This document shows, piece by piece, positions 52,626-60,146 of a DNA stretch of 64,000 bases. The stretch comes from UBA10161 sp038891035 (lineage in GTDB: Archaea > Micrarchaeota > Micrarchaeia > Anstonellales > Anstonellaceae). Every line of letters starts with the position of its first letter. The first letter of the stretch is position 1. The notes below the pieces were generated by a model that did no database searches, was not told where the DNA came from, and saw only the letters and a list, made by a program, of their open reading frames with translations. The stretch is from contig JAWAEW010000003.1 in the NCBI GenBank assembly GCA_038891035.1, positions 1 through 64,000 of the forward strand. Reading direction: 5' to 3'. The position numbers and the translations under genes are program-made.

Positions 52626-53711
52626 TTATAAAGGCTGAAGCGCTTCTTTTCTTCTCCCGATTTTCTTATCCTTTTCTTTGACAACCAACAAATTAAGTTC
52701 ATCAATGACCTTCTCAAGCGCAAGCTCTATGCGAAAATCAGATGCCGAAGTATTAAACGACTTCTTTGGGGTTTGAAGCTTTGCCCGAACCAAAAAACCT
52801 GAGCCTTCCTGCTTTACATGGAAAGCAAGCGAAGTAATTGGGATGCTTTTTTCTAATTTTTTGATTAGGCGCTCGCCTTGGCTTACGAACAAATCCTGAG
52901 CATCCTTGTGCGAAAAAGGCAGGCCGGAAACAAACACCTTGGAAGCCTCCTGGGATTCCAGAACTGAATGCAAGATGTCTTTGGCTGTGATGATTCCGCG
53001 CGGATATCCTCCTTCGGAAACCACCAATGCTGCCACGTGCTTGTCCAGCATCTGCTTCACTGCAGCTGCAAGGGTAGCGGATTCGGAGATAGTTTCAACC
53101 TCTGTTTTCATATAAGAGGACACGGGCATGTCTTCCAAGCTTTCTTTTTTTCCGCTCAAGTAGAACTGATCTGCTTGCTTTGGCTTTGCCATGGGGACTG
53201 CAAGGTCAAAAACAGAGAGAATTCCCGCCACCTTGCCTTCCTTGGTGATTACCAGGCGGCGGATGTTGTGCTTGCGAAGCTCGCTTCGTGCCTGGCCAAT
53301 TGTAGAGCTTATATCAATTGTTGCAACAGGAAAAGTCATTACGTCCTTCACTCTCTTTTGAGAAAGCACCTTTTCGGACAATAGCTCAGAGAGGATAGTT
53401 CTGCGCGTTACTGCCCCCTCTATTTTGTTTCCGCTAATTACTGGGATTGCCTTGAACCTTCCTGCAAAAAATGCTCTGCATGCATCTATAAGTGTAGATT
53501 TCGGAGAAAGGACAGGTGTTTTTTCAGCAAGCTTTTCGCATTTTTCTTTTGAAAAGTCGATTGAATGATGCCTGATAGTGCGCTCATCGATCATTCCAAG
53601 ATATTTTTTGTTTTTTATAATAACTACTGGTAGCCCAGTTTTTGAGATTTCGGTTATTGCCTTTGAAGCAGGCTCAGAAGCATCAAGTATGCTTATATTT
53701 TCCATCTTCAT
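52626..53711 (-). CDS. Four-CBS-domain protein with C-terminal HPF/ribosome-hibernation-like domain
   Basis: Four CBS repeats form two Bateman modules, with visible turns such as KAIPVISGNKIEGAVTRR, VKDVMTFPVATIDIS, GKVAGILSVFDLA and ALVVSEGGYPRGIITAKDIL. They normally bind AMP, ATP or SAM. From about residue 280 there is a small alpha/beta domain (SLAFHVKQEGSGFLVRAKL, then DFRIELALEKVIDEL) with the pattern of hibernation-promoting factor. It would be an adenylate-sensing ribosome-silencing switch; this is inference. Several ATGs crowd the start; 53711 has AGGTG best spaced. Heads the pyrD operon. Confidence 0.82.
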   Translation of the reverse strand: MKMENISILDASEPASKAITEISKTGLPVVIIKNKKYLGMIDERTIRHHSIDFSKEKCEKLAEKTPVLSPKSTLIDACRAFFAGRFKAIPVISGNKIEGAVTRRTILSELLSEKVLSQKRVKDVMTFPVATIDISSTIGQARSELRKHNIRRLVITKEGKVAGILSVFDLAVPMAKPKQADQFYLSGKKESLEDMPVSSYMKTEVETISESATLAAAVKQMLDKHVAALVVSEGGYPRGIITAKDILHSVLESQEASKVFVSGLPFSHKDAQDLFVSQGERLIKKLEKSIPITSLAFHVKQEGSGFLVRAKLQTPKKSFNTSASDFRIELALEKVIDELNLLVVKEKDKKIGRRKEALQPL

Positions 53712-53764
53712 CAGCATCACCTGCAACTTAGCTTCCAAACCTAAGCAATAAAATTGTTACTTAC

Positions 53765-54925
53765 TCAGTTGAACCCCTTCATCATTTCCTGTATCCTGTT
53801 CAAATAATCTTGGTAGCCCACCCAACGACTGTCCATAAAGTTGTACAAATCTGCATCAGAGATTACCATGATAATATTATATGCCGAATTGCAGTTTTCT
53901 TGCGTGCAAAGCTCAAAAGGGATGGGAGAAGAAGGATCTCCAATGGTTCCAAGATAACCTCCCTTTTGGGGCTCGAAGACTTTTGCCCTATTCAGATTGA
54001 AGATGGCGCTGCTTGAAGTTGCTTCTTTTTCAGATAATGCAACTGCGCAATGTCCAACATATTTAGTTTGGGGGTAGCAAACTATATGTGGATAAAGCTG
54101 TCCAAGCTTTCCAGCCTTCATTTTGCGAGCATTTGGCACATACCAGTAAGATGATTGTGGGTTTTGCTGAAGGTAGCTTTCTTTTGGATAGATATAGAAA
54201 ATACCGCTTTCTGCAGGCTGATACGTTACTACCTCTACATCTGGCCTTTGACTTTTAATGGAGTTAAGTGCGGCCTTAAAAACAAGGGAATAGTCTTCGC
54301 AATCTCCCCATCCTGTATCTATTGTTTGTTTGACACTTTGAAGGAAATCTACCTTGCCTGTCGATTCCACATCGTTGCGATAGTGAAGTGCAAATGCTGA
54401 GTTTTCCATGAGATAGCTCATGCATCCCAAATTAAGCTCATTGTTGTCCACGCAGTCATTAAGCACTCTTTCAATATACTTGTCAGCTTTCCAGTCGTAA
54501 TTTTTTGGAAAGACGGAATTATCTCGAAACCACTGTATCGAATCTGCAATTCTCTTCTCCAGTTCTTGAAACTCGTGGAGAAGCTGCCTCGCTTTTTCTT
54601 TTTGGCTCTCAGATATCCTTTTTTGGGCTTCAAGTTCCTCCTGAAGCGCTAAAAGCTCTTGTTGCTTTTGGGTGAGATTGGAGCGCAGCTGAGCAATAGT
54701 AAAATTTGCCTCATAAAGTTGCTGTTCTTTTGAAGCAAGTTCATGTTGTGCAGCTTCAAATTTTGAATTGAGCTGGGTGTGGTTGGCTCTAAGCTCCCTT
54801 ATCTCAGAAAGCGCATGCTCATATTTGCCAGAAAGGTCAGAAAGCTTGCCTGAAAAATCAAGATAAACCCAGGCTAGCGCCAAAAAAAGCAAAAACGACA
54901 GCGCATATGGAATTTTTACAAGCAC
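53765..54925 (-). CDS. Membrane-anchored coiled-coil protein with transglutaminase-like domain
   Basis: An N-terminal helix (about 5-23) anchors it. Residues 28-130 are a long coiled coil, and the C-terminal half has a Cys-protease-like core: WGDCEDYSLVFKAALNSI gives the Cys and GHCAVALSEKE the His, like the transglutaminase-type or BTLCP domains. The coiled coil could span the S-layer space to hold the domain away from the membrane. Three further Cys pairs (NDCVDN, LGCM, ELCTQENC) may form disulfides. Substrate unknown. A second, unrelated transglutaminase-like surface protein is at 18.4 kb. Confidence 0.8.
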   Translation of the reverse strand: MLVKIPYALSFLLFLALAWVYLDFSGKLSDLSGKYEHALSEIRELRANHTQLNSKFEAAQHELASKEQQLYEANFTIAQLRSNLTQKQQELLALQEELEAQKRISESQKEKARQLLHEFQELEKRIADSIQWFRDNSVFPKNYDWKADKYIERVLNDCVDNNELNLGCMSYLMENSAFALHYRNDVESTGKVDFLQSVKQTIDTGWGDCEDYSLVFKAALNSIKSQRPDVEVVTYQPAESGIFYIYPKESYLQQNPQSSYWYVPNARKMKAGKLGQLYPHIVCYPQTKYVGHCAVALSEKEATSSSAIFNLNRAKVFEPQKGGYLGTIGDPSSPIPFELCTQENCNSAYNIIMVISDADLYNFMDSRWVGYQDYLNRIQEMMKGFN

Positions 54926-54976
54926 AGCACAATTATTCTGCGAGACTTTAAAAGAGTTATTTGGAAGAACACAAGT

Positions 54977-55750
54977 ATGCAGAAATTGAAGCTTCGCTTT
55001 TTTGGAACCAATGGCTGGTATAGCACAAAAACAGGAAGCACTGTTTGCGCTGCTTTAGATTACGGGGAAGGACTGATTGTGCTTGACGCAGGGGAAGGGC
55101 TGTATAAATTGGCAGAGGAAAAAATCCGTGCAAAAAAAGTGGACTTGTTTTTGTCGCATTTCCATTTGGACCACATTTTCGGCTTGCATCTGCTTCCACG
55201 TCTTGTCTGGGCAAAGAAAATTGATATATTTGGACAGCCTGGGACCAAGAAAGTGCTTGAAGGGATTATAAACCATCCTTTTACTGCTTCAATTTCAGAG
55301 CTTAAAAGCATAGGGCTTCAAATTAGAATTCATGAACTTTCTGAGGGAAAGCATAAGAATGCTGGACGTAGTTATTTTATGGAAACCGCCCCACTAAAGC
55401 ATGCTGACACAGCTTTTGGCTTCAGATTCGAATTTGGAGGGAAAATAGTTTCATATTGCCTGGATACAGGTCCTTGCAAAAACCTTGTTCTACTTGGAAG
55501 GGAAGCAGATGTCCTGATAACAGAGTGTGGGATGCTACCTCGAGAAAAAAGCAATGCTTCATGGCCTCACTTGTCACCTGAAGCAGCGGCCCGCGCAGCA
55601 AAAAAAGCAAGATGCAAAAACCTGATTTTGACCCATTTTGCTGCACACCTTTACAAAGATCCTACAAGCCGAAAAGCAGCACAAAATAGCGCAAGGAGGA
55701 TATTTCCAAGAACCTTTGCGGCATACGATGGAATGGAATTTGAAGTATGA
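54977..55750 (+). CDS. MBL-fold hydrolase, RNase Z-like
   Basis: Motifs LRFFGTNGWY at the start, LDAGEG, SHFHLDHIFG (HxHxDH), LKHADTAFGFRF and LDTGPC give a complete metallo-beta-lactamase site, and the final LTHFAAH adds the last His. This order resembles RNase Z-type or archaeal PhnP-like hydrolases. It lacks the long flexible arm of tRNase Z, so tRNA 3' processing is only one possibility. The gene is divergent from the transglutaminase-like gene and convergent with sua5 (adjacent stops). Confidence 0.83.
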   Translation: MQKLKLRFFGTNGWYSTKTGSTVCAALDYGEGLIVLDAGEGLYKLAEEKIRAKKVDLFLSHFHLDHIFGLHLLPRLVWAKKIDIFGQPGTKKVLEGIINHPFTASISELKSIGLQIRIHELSEGKHKNAGRSYFMETAPLKHADTAFGFRFEFGGKIVSYCLDTGPCKNLVLLGREADVLITECGMLPREKSNASWPHLSPEAAARAAKKARCKNLILTHFAAHLYKDPTSRKAAQNSARRIFPRTFAAYDGMEFEV

Positions 55751-56782
55751 TTAAACTTGGATTACCTTGGAAGCTGCCTTTTTCAAGCGGTTCAGCACAG
55801 CAAAACCCAATCCTTGTGCGCCTGTGCCTTCTGCTAAGATAACGTCTACATCAAGCTTGTCAAATTTGCGAAGCATGCTGAATAGGTTTTTAGCAATTTC
55901 CTTATTTGTCCTGCCTGCAAAAAGAACAACTGCCCCGTTCAACGCAAACCTTTGACGGACTACAAGAACGCCCACTTTCTTTTTTGCAAATTTGCTGGCA
56001 AGCTGAATTATTTTTTTCCTTGCCTCCGAGCGCTTTTTTCCTAAAACCAAAATAAGCTTGGCTTTTGGAGCATAGTGCTTGTACGCAGTGCCTGGGGATT
56101 TTGCCTTTAGGCTATCTGCTAATTTGTCTTTCCCCAACACTTGAATCTTGCCAATTGCTTTTCTGAGAGACTCGAAAGAGATACCACCAGGACGAAGAAG
56201 GGCCGGCGGATCAACTGTAACATCCACTACGCTTGACTCTACCCCAATCTTGGTTGTGCCTGCATCTATTATTGCATCTATTTTTCCACCCAAGTCTGAA
56301 AGTACATGCTCAGCACTTGTAGGGCTCGGCCTGCCAAATAGGTTTGCAGAAGGGGCTGCAATTGGGGTTTTTGAAAGCTTGATAAGAAGCTGAGCAACTG
56401 CGTGGTCAGGCATCCTTATTGCTACCGTTTCCAGGCCTGCAGTTGTAATGTACGGGACGGTTTGGCTTTTTTGCATGATCAACGTAAGAGGCCCTGGCCA
56501 AAATTTTGCAATAAGTTTTTTGGCAGAAGAAGGAATTCTCTTTACAAGAACTTGAAGATCGCTTTTGCGTGCTATATGAACAATCAGTGGATCATCTTTC
56601 GGCCTTCTTTTTGCCTGAAAGATTTTTTTTACCGCAGAAGGGTTGAGCGCATCTGCGCCAAGGCCATAAACTGTTTCAGTTGGGAACGCCACTAGGCCGC
56701 CTTTCCTTATGATGGCTGCTGCTTGTTTCATCAGAGCAGTATTTGGCTTTCTTTTTGAAACTTTGAAAACTTGTGTCTTCAT
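55751..56782 (-). CDS. sua5: Threonylcarbamoyl-AMP synthase (Sua5/YrdC with C-terminal Sua5 domain)
   Basis: It makes threonylcarbamoyl-AMP for the t6A37 modification of ANN-decoding tRNAs. The YrdC domain has GGLVAFPTETVYGLGADAL, KRRPKDDPLIVHI, KFWPGPLTLI and PIAAPSANLFGRPSPT. After the linker SPGTAYKHYAPKAKL the Rossmann-like Sua5 domain (about 230-343) follows. I use the ATG at 56782: a TTTATAT box is centred 28 bases upstream, so the mRNA is probably leaderless. Together with Trm5 at 33 kb the window holds two position-37 modification functions. Confidence 0.94.
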   Translation of the reverse strand: MKTQVFKVSKRKPNTALMKQAAAIIRKGGLVAFPTETVYGLGADALNPSAVKKIFQAKRRPKDDPLIVHIARKSDLQVLVKRIPSSAKKLIAKFWPGPLTLIMQKSQTVPYITTAGLETVAIRMPDHAVAQLLIKLSKTPIAAPSANLFGRPSPTSAEHVLSDLGGKIDAIIDAGTTKIGVESSVVDVTVDPPALLRPGGISFESLRKAIGKIQVLGKDKLADSLKAKSPGTAYKHYAPKAKLILVLGKKRSEARKKIIQLASKFAKKKVGVLVVRQRFALNGAVVLFAGRTNKEIAKNLFSMLRKFDKLDVDVILAEGTGAQGLGFAVLNRLKKAASKVIQV

Positions 56783-56806
56783 GCAAAACAAAGGTATTGA
56801 GACAAA

Positions 56807-56813
56807 TTTATAT
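56807..56813 (-). promoter_or_regulatory. TATA box for sua5
   Basis: ATATAAA on the minus strand, centred 28 bases from the sua5 ATG at 56782, predicting a leaderless transcript. Confidence 0.5.
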
Positions 56814-56826
56814 GCTATGTGGCTTG

Positions 56827-56893
56827 TGCTCAGAAGCTACTCCGCATGGTCATTGCACAGAGGCTAACCAACTGGAGCGGTGTCATCATTGCA
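56827..56893 (-). ncRNA. C/D box sRNA candidate (longer guides)
   Basis: On the minus strand ATGATGA (C box, 56883-56889) and CTGA (D box, 56830-56833) are flanked by TGC/GCA that could pair. Internally CTGT (56857-56860) and GCAATGA (56850-56856) are degenerate D' and C' boxes. Guide lengths of 22 and 16 nt are longer than the usual 12, which lowers confidence. A TTTAAA box at 56914-56919 lies 25 bases before the expected 5' end, and sua5 has its own promoter, so this segment has a promoter and no coding role. Guide target not identified. Confidence 0.45.
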
Positions 56894-56932
56894 GGATGAT
56901 TAGGTTGCCTAAATTTAAATAAATGAGCAAAG

Positions 56933-57487
56933 CTATTGTTTCCATTTTATTGAGCAACCCTGTGAAAAAAGAAAATCTGGAGTTGGGCGCTTTCCTGCAA
57001 GAACCGCATCTATCGCTCTTTCCATCTCAAACTTTTTAGGCTGCATGCCAGGTGATAATGCATCATCTAGCCTGCCGTGATAGGCAAGCTTCATGTTGCT
57101 ATCGAAAAGGAATGGGTCAGGTGTGCACACTGCACCATAAGCTTTTGCTACTTCTTGGGTTTCATCATAAAGATAATCAAATTTGAAGTTTTGCTCTTTT
57201 GCAACTTTTTTCATATTTTCAAAGGAATCTTCCGGGTACTGCGAGGCGTCGTTTGGGTTTATGCCCACCATCCTCAGCCCAAGCTGGTAGTATTTGTCAT
57301 AGATTTGGTTGAGCCTTGGAAATTTTGCCTTCACATAAGGGCAGTGGTTGCACATGAAGACAACCAAAAATGCCTTTGCGCCTGCATAATCGGAAAGCGA
57401 GTGGATTTTCCCATCTACGCCAAGCAGGCTGAAAAATGGCGCGGCATCGCCTGTTTTTAGTTTTTGTTCGGACTGCAAAAGAACCAT
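56933..57487 (-). CDS. Thioredoxin-like/peroxiredoxin-like redox protein
   Basis: The AhpC/TSA-type thioredoxin fold is marked by GDAAPFFSLLGVDGKIHSLS and the active-site segment VVFMCNHCPYVKAKFPRL, which has a CxxC rather than a single peroxidatic Cys. Then GINPNDASQYPEDSF and AYGAVCTPDPFLFD give the cis-Pro region. Members with CNHCPYV occur widely in bacteria and are often called thiol-disulfide reductase or redoxin; reductant unknown. No signal peptide, so cytoplasmic. 184 residues; GGTGATG precedes the ATG. Lies 10 bases after the SerK-like gene. Confidence 0.87.
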   Translation of the reverse strand: MVLLQSEQKLKTGDAAPFFSLLGVDGKIHSLSDYAGAKAFLVVFMCNHCPYVKAKFPRLNQIYDKYYQLGLRMVGINPNDASQYPEDSFENMKKVAKEQNFKFDYLYDETQEVAKAYGAVCTPDPFLFDSNMKLAYHGRLDDALSPGMQPKKFEMERAIDAVLAGKRPTPDFLFSQGCSIKWKQ

Positions 57488-57497
57488 TGCATCACCA

Positions 57498-58289
57498 TCA
57501 GTAAAGGACTATTACGGTTTCTGTATATCTGCGGATGGAGCCCTCATTTAGCCTTCTGCGAAGCATATTGTCCATCATCTGCTTTGCAACCTCTTGCGAT
57601 TCTGCAAGCCAGCCAAGATGAAGGTTTAACCTTATAATTCTATTTGGGATCATATGGCGCGTACTTTTTGGAGGCATTACTCTTCCTGCAGTTGCTTCTG
57701 CGATGATTTCTTCTTTTGTGTAGGCTCTCCTAAAGAAAGCAGCATAGCCTTGCAAAAGATATTCTTCAGCCTTATCATCCGGCACATATTGGACGTCCCG
57801 ACCCTCTAGGGCAGAGATGAACGCCCTCTGATTTGTTATCACATTGGAAAGCTTTCTCTCTGCAGAATCATATATGTAGCACACTTTTGAGCCATTTTCA
57901 TACTTGACAAACATAAAGGTAGCTTCGAGATTTTGAAGCGCTTTAAGACCTGTTTCAAAATCCACTGGCTCTGCCTTAAAAGGCACATCATTAAAATTTA
58001 TGGTCTTTGAGATAGGAAACCAGCTGCCAACCTTGATTTCTGGGTTGGAATAATCTACAAGTTGGCATGCAGCATTTGGACATTTGATGGATTCCAGCAC
58101 CATTCTTCTGTGGTTGCCATCAAGCACAACAAAGTGCTTGTTGTCGATGATGATTGGGTCGACTAGGCGGCCCATATTAAGCATTGCTTCTCGCAGCTTT
58201 TGAAAATTATAAGGTATGATTTCTTCATGCGGACGAAGCTTTTCAGTGGGAACTATTTGCAGCTTATCTATAATCTCTTCTACAAGCAT
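57498..58289 (-). CDS. ParB/SerK-like protein (candidate free-serine kinase)
   Basis: A ParB-type N-terminal fold: LRPHEEIIPYNFQKLREAM, DPIIIDNKHFVVLDGNHRR. The HEE, DGxHR and following LVDY with VGSWFP match the SerK/SbnI kinases, where the Glu after His is catalytic in Thermococcus SerK. The C-terminal PPKSTRHMIPNR also agrees with SerK as I recall it. It would phosphorylate serine toward cysteine synthesis, which is attractive given the cysteine-rich surface protein, but other ParB-fold nucleotide roles are possible. GAGGTG precedes the ATG. Confidence 0.72.
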   Translation of the reverse strand: MLVEEIIDKLQIVPTEKLRPHEEIIPYNFQKLREAMLNMGRLVDPIIIDNKHFVVLDGNHRRMVLESIKCPNAACQLVDYSNPEIKVGSWFPISKTINFNDVPFKAEPVDFETGLKALQNLEATFMFVKYENGSKVCYIYDSAERKLSNVITNQRAFISALEGRDVQYVPDDKAEEYLLQGYAAFFRRAYTKEEIIAEATAGRVMPPKSTRHMIPNRIIRLNLHLGWLAESQEVAKQMMDNMLRRRLNEGSIRRYTETVIVLY

Positions 58290-58349
58290 AAGTTCACCTC
58301 AAAAAAGACTGCAACATGATTTAAAATTGATTGGGTTGGCTTGGTTTTG

Positions 58350-58405
58350 ACCTCAGACGCTGTTAACCACATCACAAATCAGCGGTTGTTCATTTCATCA
58401 CAGGC
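58350..58405 (-). ncRNA. C/D box sRNA (2'-O-methylation guide)
   Basis: The minus strand has perfect boxes in textbook order: C GTGATGA (58395-58401), a 12-nt guide AATGAACAACCG, D' CTGA (58379-58382), a TTT spacer, C' GTGATGT (58369-58375), a 12-nt guide GGTTAACAGCGT and D CTGA (58353-58356). The D-box rule puts methylation on the U of ACGCU in the target and on the second U of CGGUU for the D' guide. Targets should be rRNA or tRNA segments containing ACGCTGTTAACC and CGGTTGTTCATT. A TATA at 58428-58436 sits 26 bases upstream of the predicted 5' end. Confidence 0.88.
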
Positions 58406-58427
58406 CAAAGATAAACGGCAGCAAAGG

Positions 58428-58436
58428 CTTAAAAGG
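58428..58436. promoter_or_regulatory. Bidirectional TATA serving ribK (leaderless) and the C/D sRNA
   Basis: CTTAAAAGG (CCTTTTAAG on minus) is centred 26 bases from the ribK ATG at 58458 on plus and 26 bases from the expected sRNA 5' end at about 58405 on minus. The symmetry fits one factor-binding site firing both ways. Confidence 0.55.
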
Positions 58437-58457
58437 TAACTATATGATGGAAAAGAT

Positions 58458-59120
58458 ATGATGTCAGAAGTTCTTTTATATCTACTAAAAAGGGGGGCGC
58501 ATCGCGAGCCACTGCGCATCACAACTGGCGAGATTGCCCAGGCGGTAGGGATTTCGCAGCAGACTGCAAGCAGGAAAATGATCCAACTTGAGAAAGAAGG
58601 TCAGATAGTAAGGCAAGAAGGCAAGGTTGCAATAACCCAAAAAGCAATCGACCAGATAAGAAAGGCAGTGGCAGAAATAAATCAAAGTCTCAGAGGAACT
58701 TCCATAACTTTCAGCGGCAAGGTTGCAAGTGGCCTTGGAGAAGGCGCATATTATGTCACACAGAAAGGCTACTTTAACCAATTTGTAAAAAAACTTTGCT
58801 TTAAGCCATATCCTGGCACGCTTAATGTGACAATCGAAGGCGAAGAAATAGAAAAAAGGCTACATCTGAGGGAGCAAAGACCCATTGTAATAGAAGGTTT
58901 CCGAGGCAGACCCAAGAGTGGTGAAACTAGAACTTTTGGACGAATAGACGCATATAGGTGTTCAATAGGCGGGTTACCAGCAGCAATAATCTTTCCTGAA
59001 AGGAGTCTACATGGATTAAGGACTCTTGAAATAATATCGCCTTTCAATCTCCGCAAGAAGCTGAATTTAGCCGATGGCACACCTGTTACAGTAGAAGTTG
59101 TAGATAATTTGCCTTGCTAG
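58458..59120 (+). CDS. ribK: CTP-dependent riboflavin kinase with N-terminal HTH regulator (RbkR type)
   Basis: Residues about 1-75 are a winged helix-turn-helix (TTGEIAQAVGISQQTASRKM). The rest is the archaeal RibK barrel: FSGKVASGLGEGAYYV, KPYPGTLNVTI, GRIDAYRCSIGG and LEIISPFNLRKKLNL. It converts riboflavin to FMN using CTP, and in RbkR-type proteins the HTH represses riboflavin genes when FMN is high. 220 residues, complete. The ATG at 58458 lies 26 bases from a TATA, so the mRNA should be leaderless. Convergent with fen, overlapping its stop by 4 bases. Confidence 0.95.
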   Translation: MMSEVLLYLLKRGAHREPLRITTGEIAQAVGISQQTASRKMIQLEKEGQIVRQEGKVAITQKAIDQIRKAVAEINQSLRGTSITFSGKVASGLGEGAYYVTQKGYFNQFVKKLCFKPYPGTLNVTIEGEEIEKRLHLREQRPIVIEGFRGRPKSGETRTFGRIDAYRCSIGGLPAAIIFPERSLHGLRTLEIISPFNLRKKLNLADGTPVTVEVVDNLPC

Positions 59121-60142
59121 CTCCAGCTGTCCAGCTTTGTCTGAGAAATAGAATCTCTCAGCTTTTTTTCTGCTGACTCTGCGCTTTTTAGTACTCTTTC
59201 TTTTGAAAAATCATGGCGATTACACAAAAGTTCAATGATTTTTTCTTTGTCAAACCTGCCAAATTTGATGCTAACTCCTTTGTCGATAGGAGGATTGAGG
59301 AAAAAAGATTCCACAGATTCAAATATTGGGTATAAGGATTCGGCATTGGCTTTTTCTGCCACTTCTTGCAAACTAGATGCACTCTTGACGATTTTGAGCG
59401 CCTTTTTTGGTCCGATTCCTTTTATACCCTCATTGAAATCAGTGCCTACAAGAATTCCCATCCAAATCAGCTGTTTTCTGGTTAGGCCAAAAAAAGAAAG
59501 TACTTCAGAAAGCCGAATCATTTCTGGCTCTACCTCCACCCATTCGTCCTTTCCTGGGAGCTTTCTTCTTCCGGAAAAAGACAGATTTCGAAGGAGCGCA
59601 GGTGCGCCAAAAAGAAGGCAGTCCATATCTTGCGAAGCAACTGCATCTGCACTCCCCTCCAGCACCAGCTGCGAAGCCTGGGCCTCGCCTTCTGATGGGG
59701 CTTGAACTACAGGAATCCCCATATAAGAAAGTAGTTCTTTTGATTCTGCAACCATTTCTTCAGTAAGGCGCGAAGTTGCCTGTGCAGCTTTTCTTGCTTC
59801 TTCAAAATCTTCCTTGTCCAATGCAGCCATCCACCTGGCCTCTGCTTCTAATTTTTTGTTCATCCTCTCATAAAGAGTTGCATCTTTTGAGGAAGGCGGC
59901 TTCCCATCAAAAACGTAGATAGGTCGAATTCCGTTTTCTAGGAGGCGGCAATTTCGATAAAAGATTCCGGCCAGATGAGCAGTGATTTTTCCGTTCAGGT
60001 CATGTAAAGGAGTCCCATCGGGCTGCCGAATAGAAGAAAGAAACTGGTAAATAGTATTGTATGCGTCCACAGCAAACTTTTTGCCCGAAAGAGAACTCAA
60101 TGGCGCAGAAGCTTTTGGAACATCGCCTAGGTCAACGCCCAT
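59117..60142 (-). CDS. fen: Flap endonuclease FEN-1
   Basis: It removes 5' flaps in Okazaki fragment maturation and repair. The N-terminal GVDLGDV, YVFDGKPP and the inner-region QAPSEGEAQAS, SQDMDCLLFG with VGTDFNEGIKGIGPKKAL (helix-2-turn-helix) are in the right order with the acidic metal ligands. The C-terminus QTKLDSWS is a degenerate PCNA box with only one aromatic residue. The ATG at 60142 starts 4 bases after the preceding stop. 341 residues, typical. Confidence 0.96.
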   Translation of the reverse strand: MGVDLGDVPKASAPLSSLSGKKFAVDAYNTIYQFLSSIRQPDGTPLHDLNGKITAHLAGIFYRNCRLLENGIRPIYVFDGKPPSSKDATLYERMNKKLEAEARWMAALDKEDFEEARKAAQATSRLTEEMVAESKELLSYMGIPVVQAPSEGEAQASQLVLEGSADAVASQDMDCLLFGAPALLRNLSFSGRRKLPGKDEWVEVEPEMIRLSEVLSFFGLTRKQLIWMGILVGTDFNEGIKGIGPKKALKIVKSASSLQEVAEKANAESLYPIFESVESFFLNPPIDKGVSIKFGRFDKEKIIELLCNRHDFSKERVLKSAESAEKKLRDSISQTKLDSWS

Positions 60143-60146
60143 TTGA

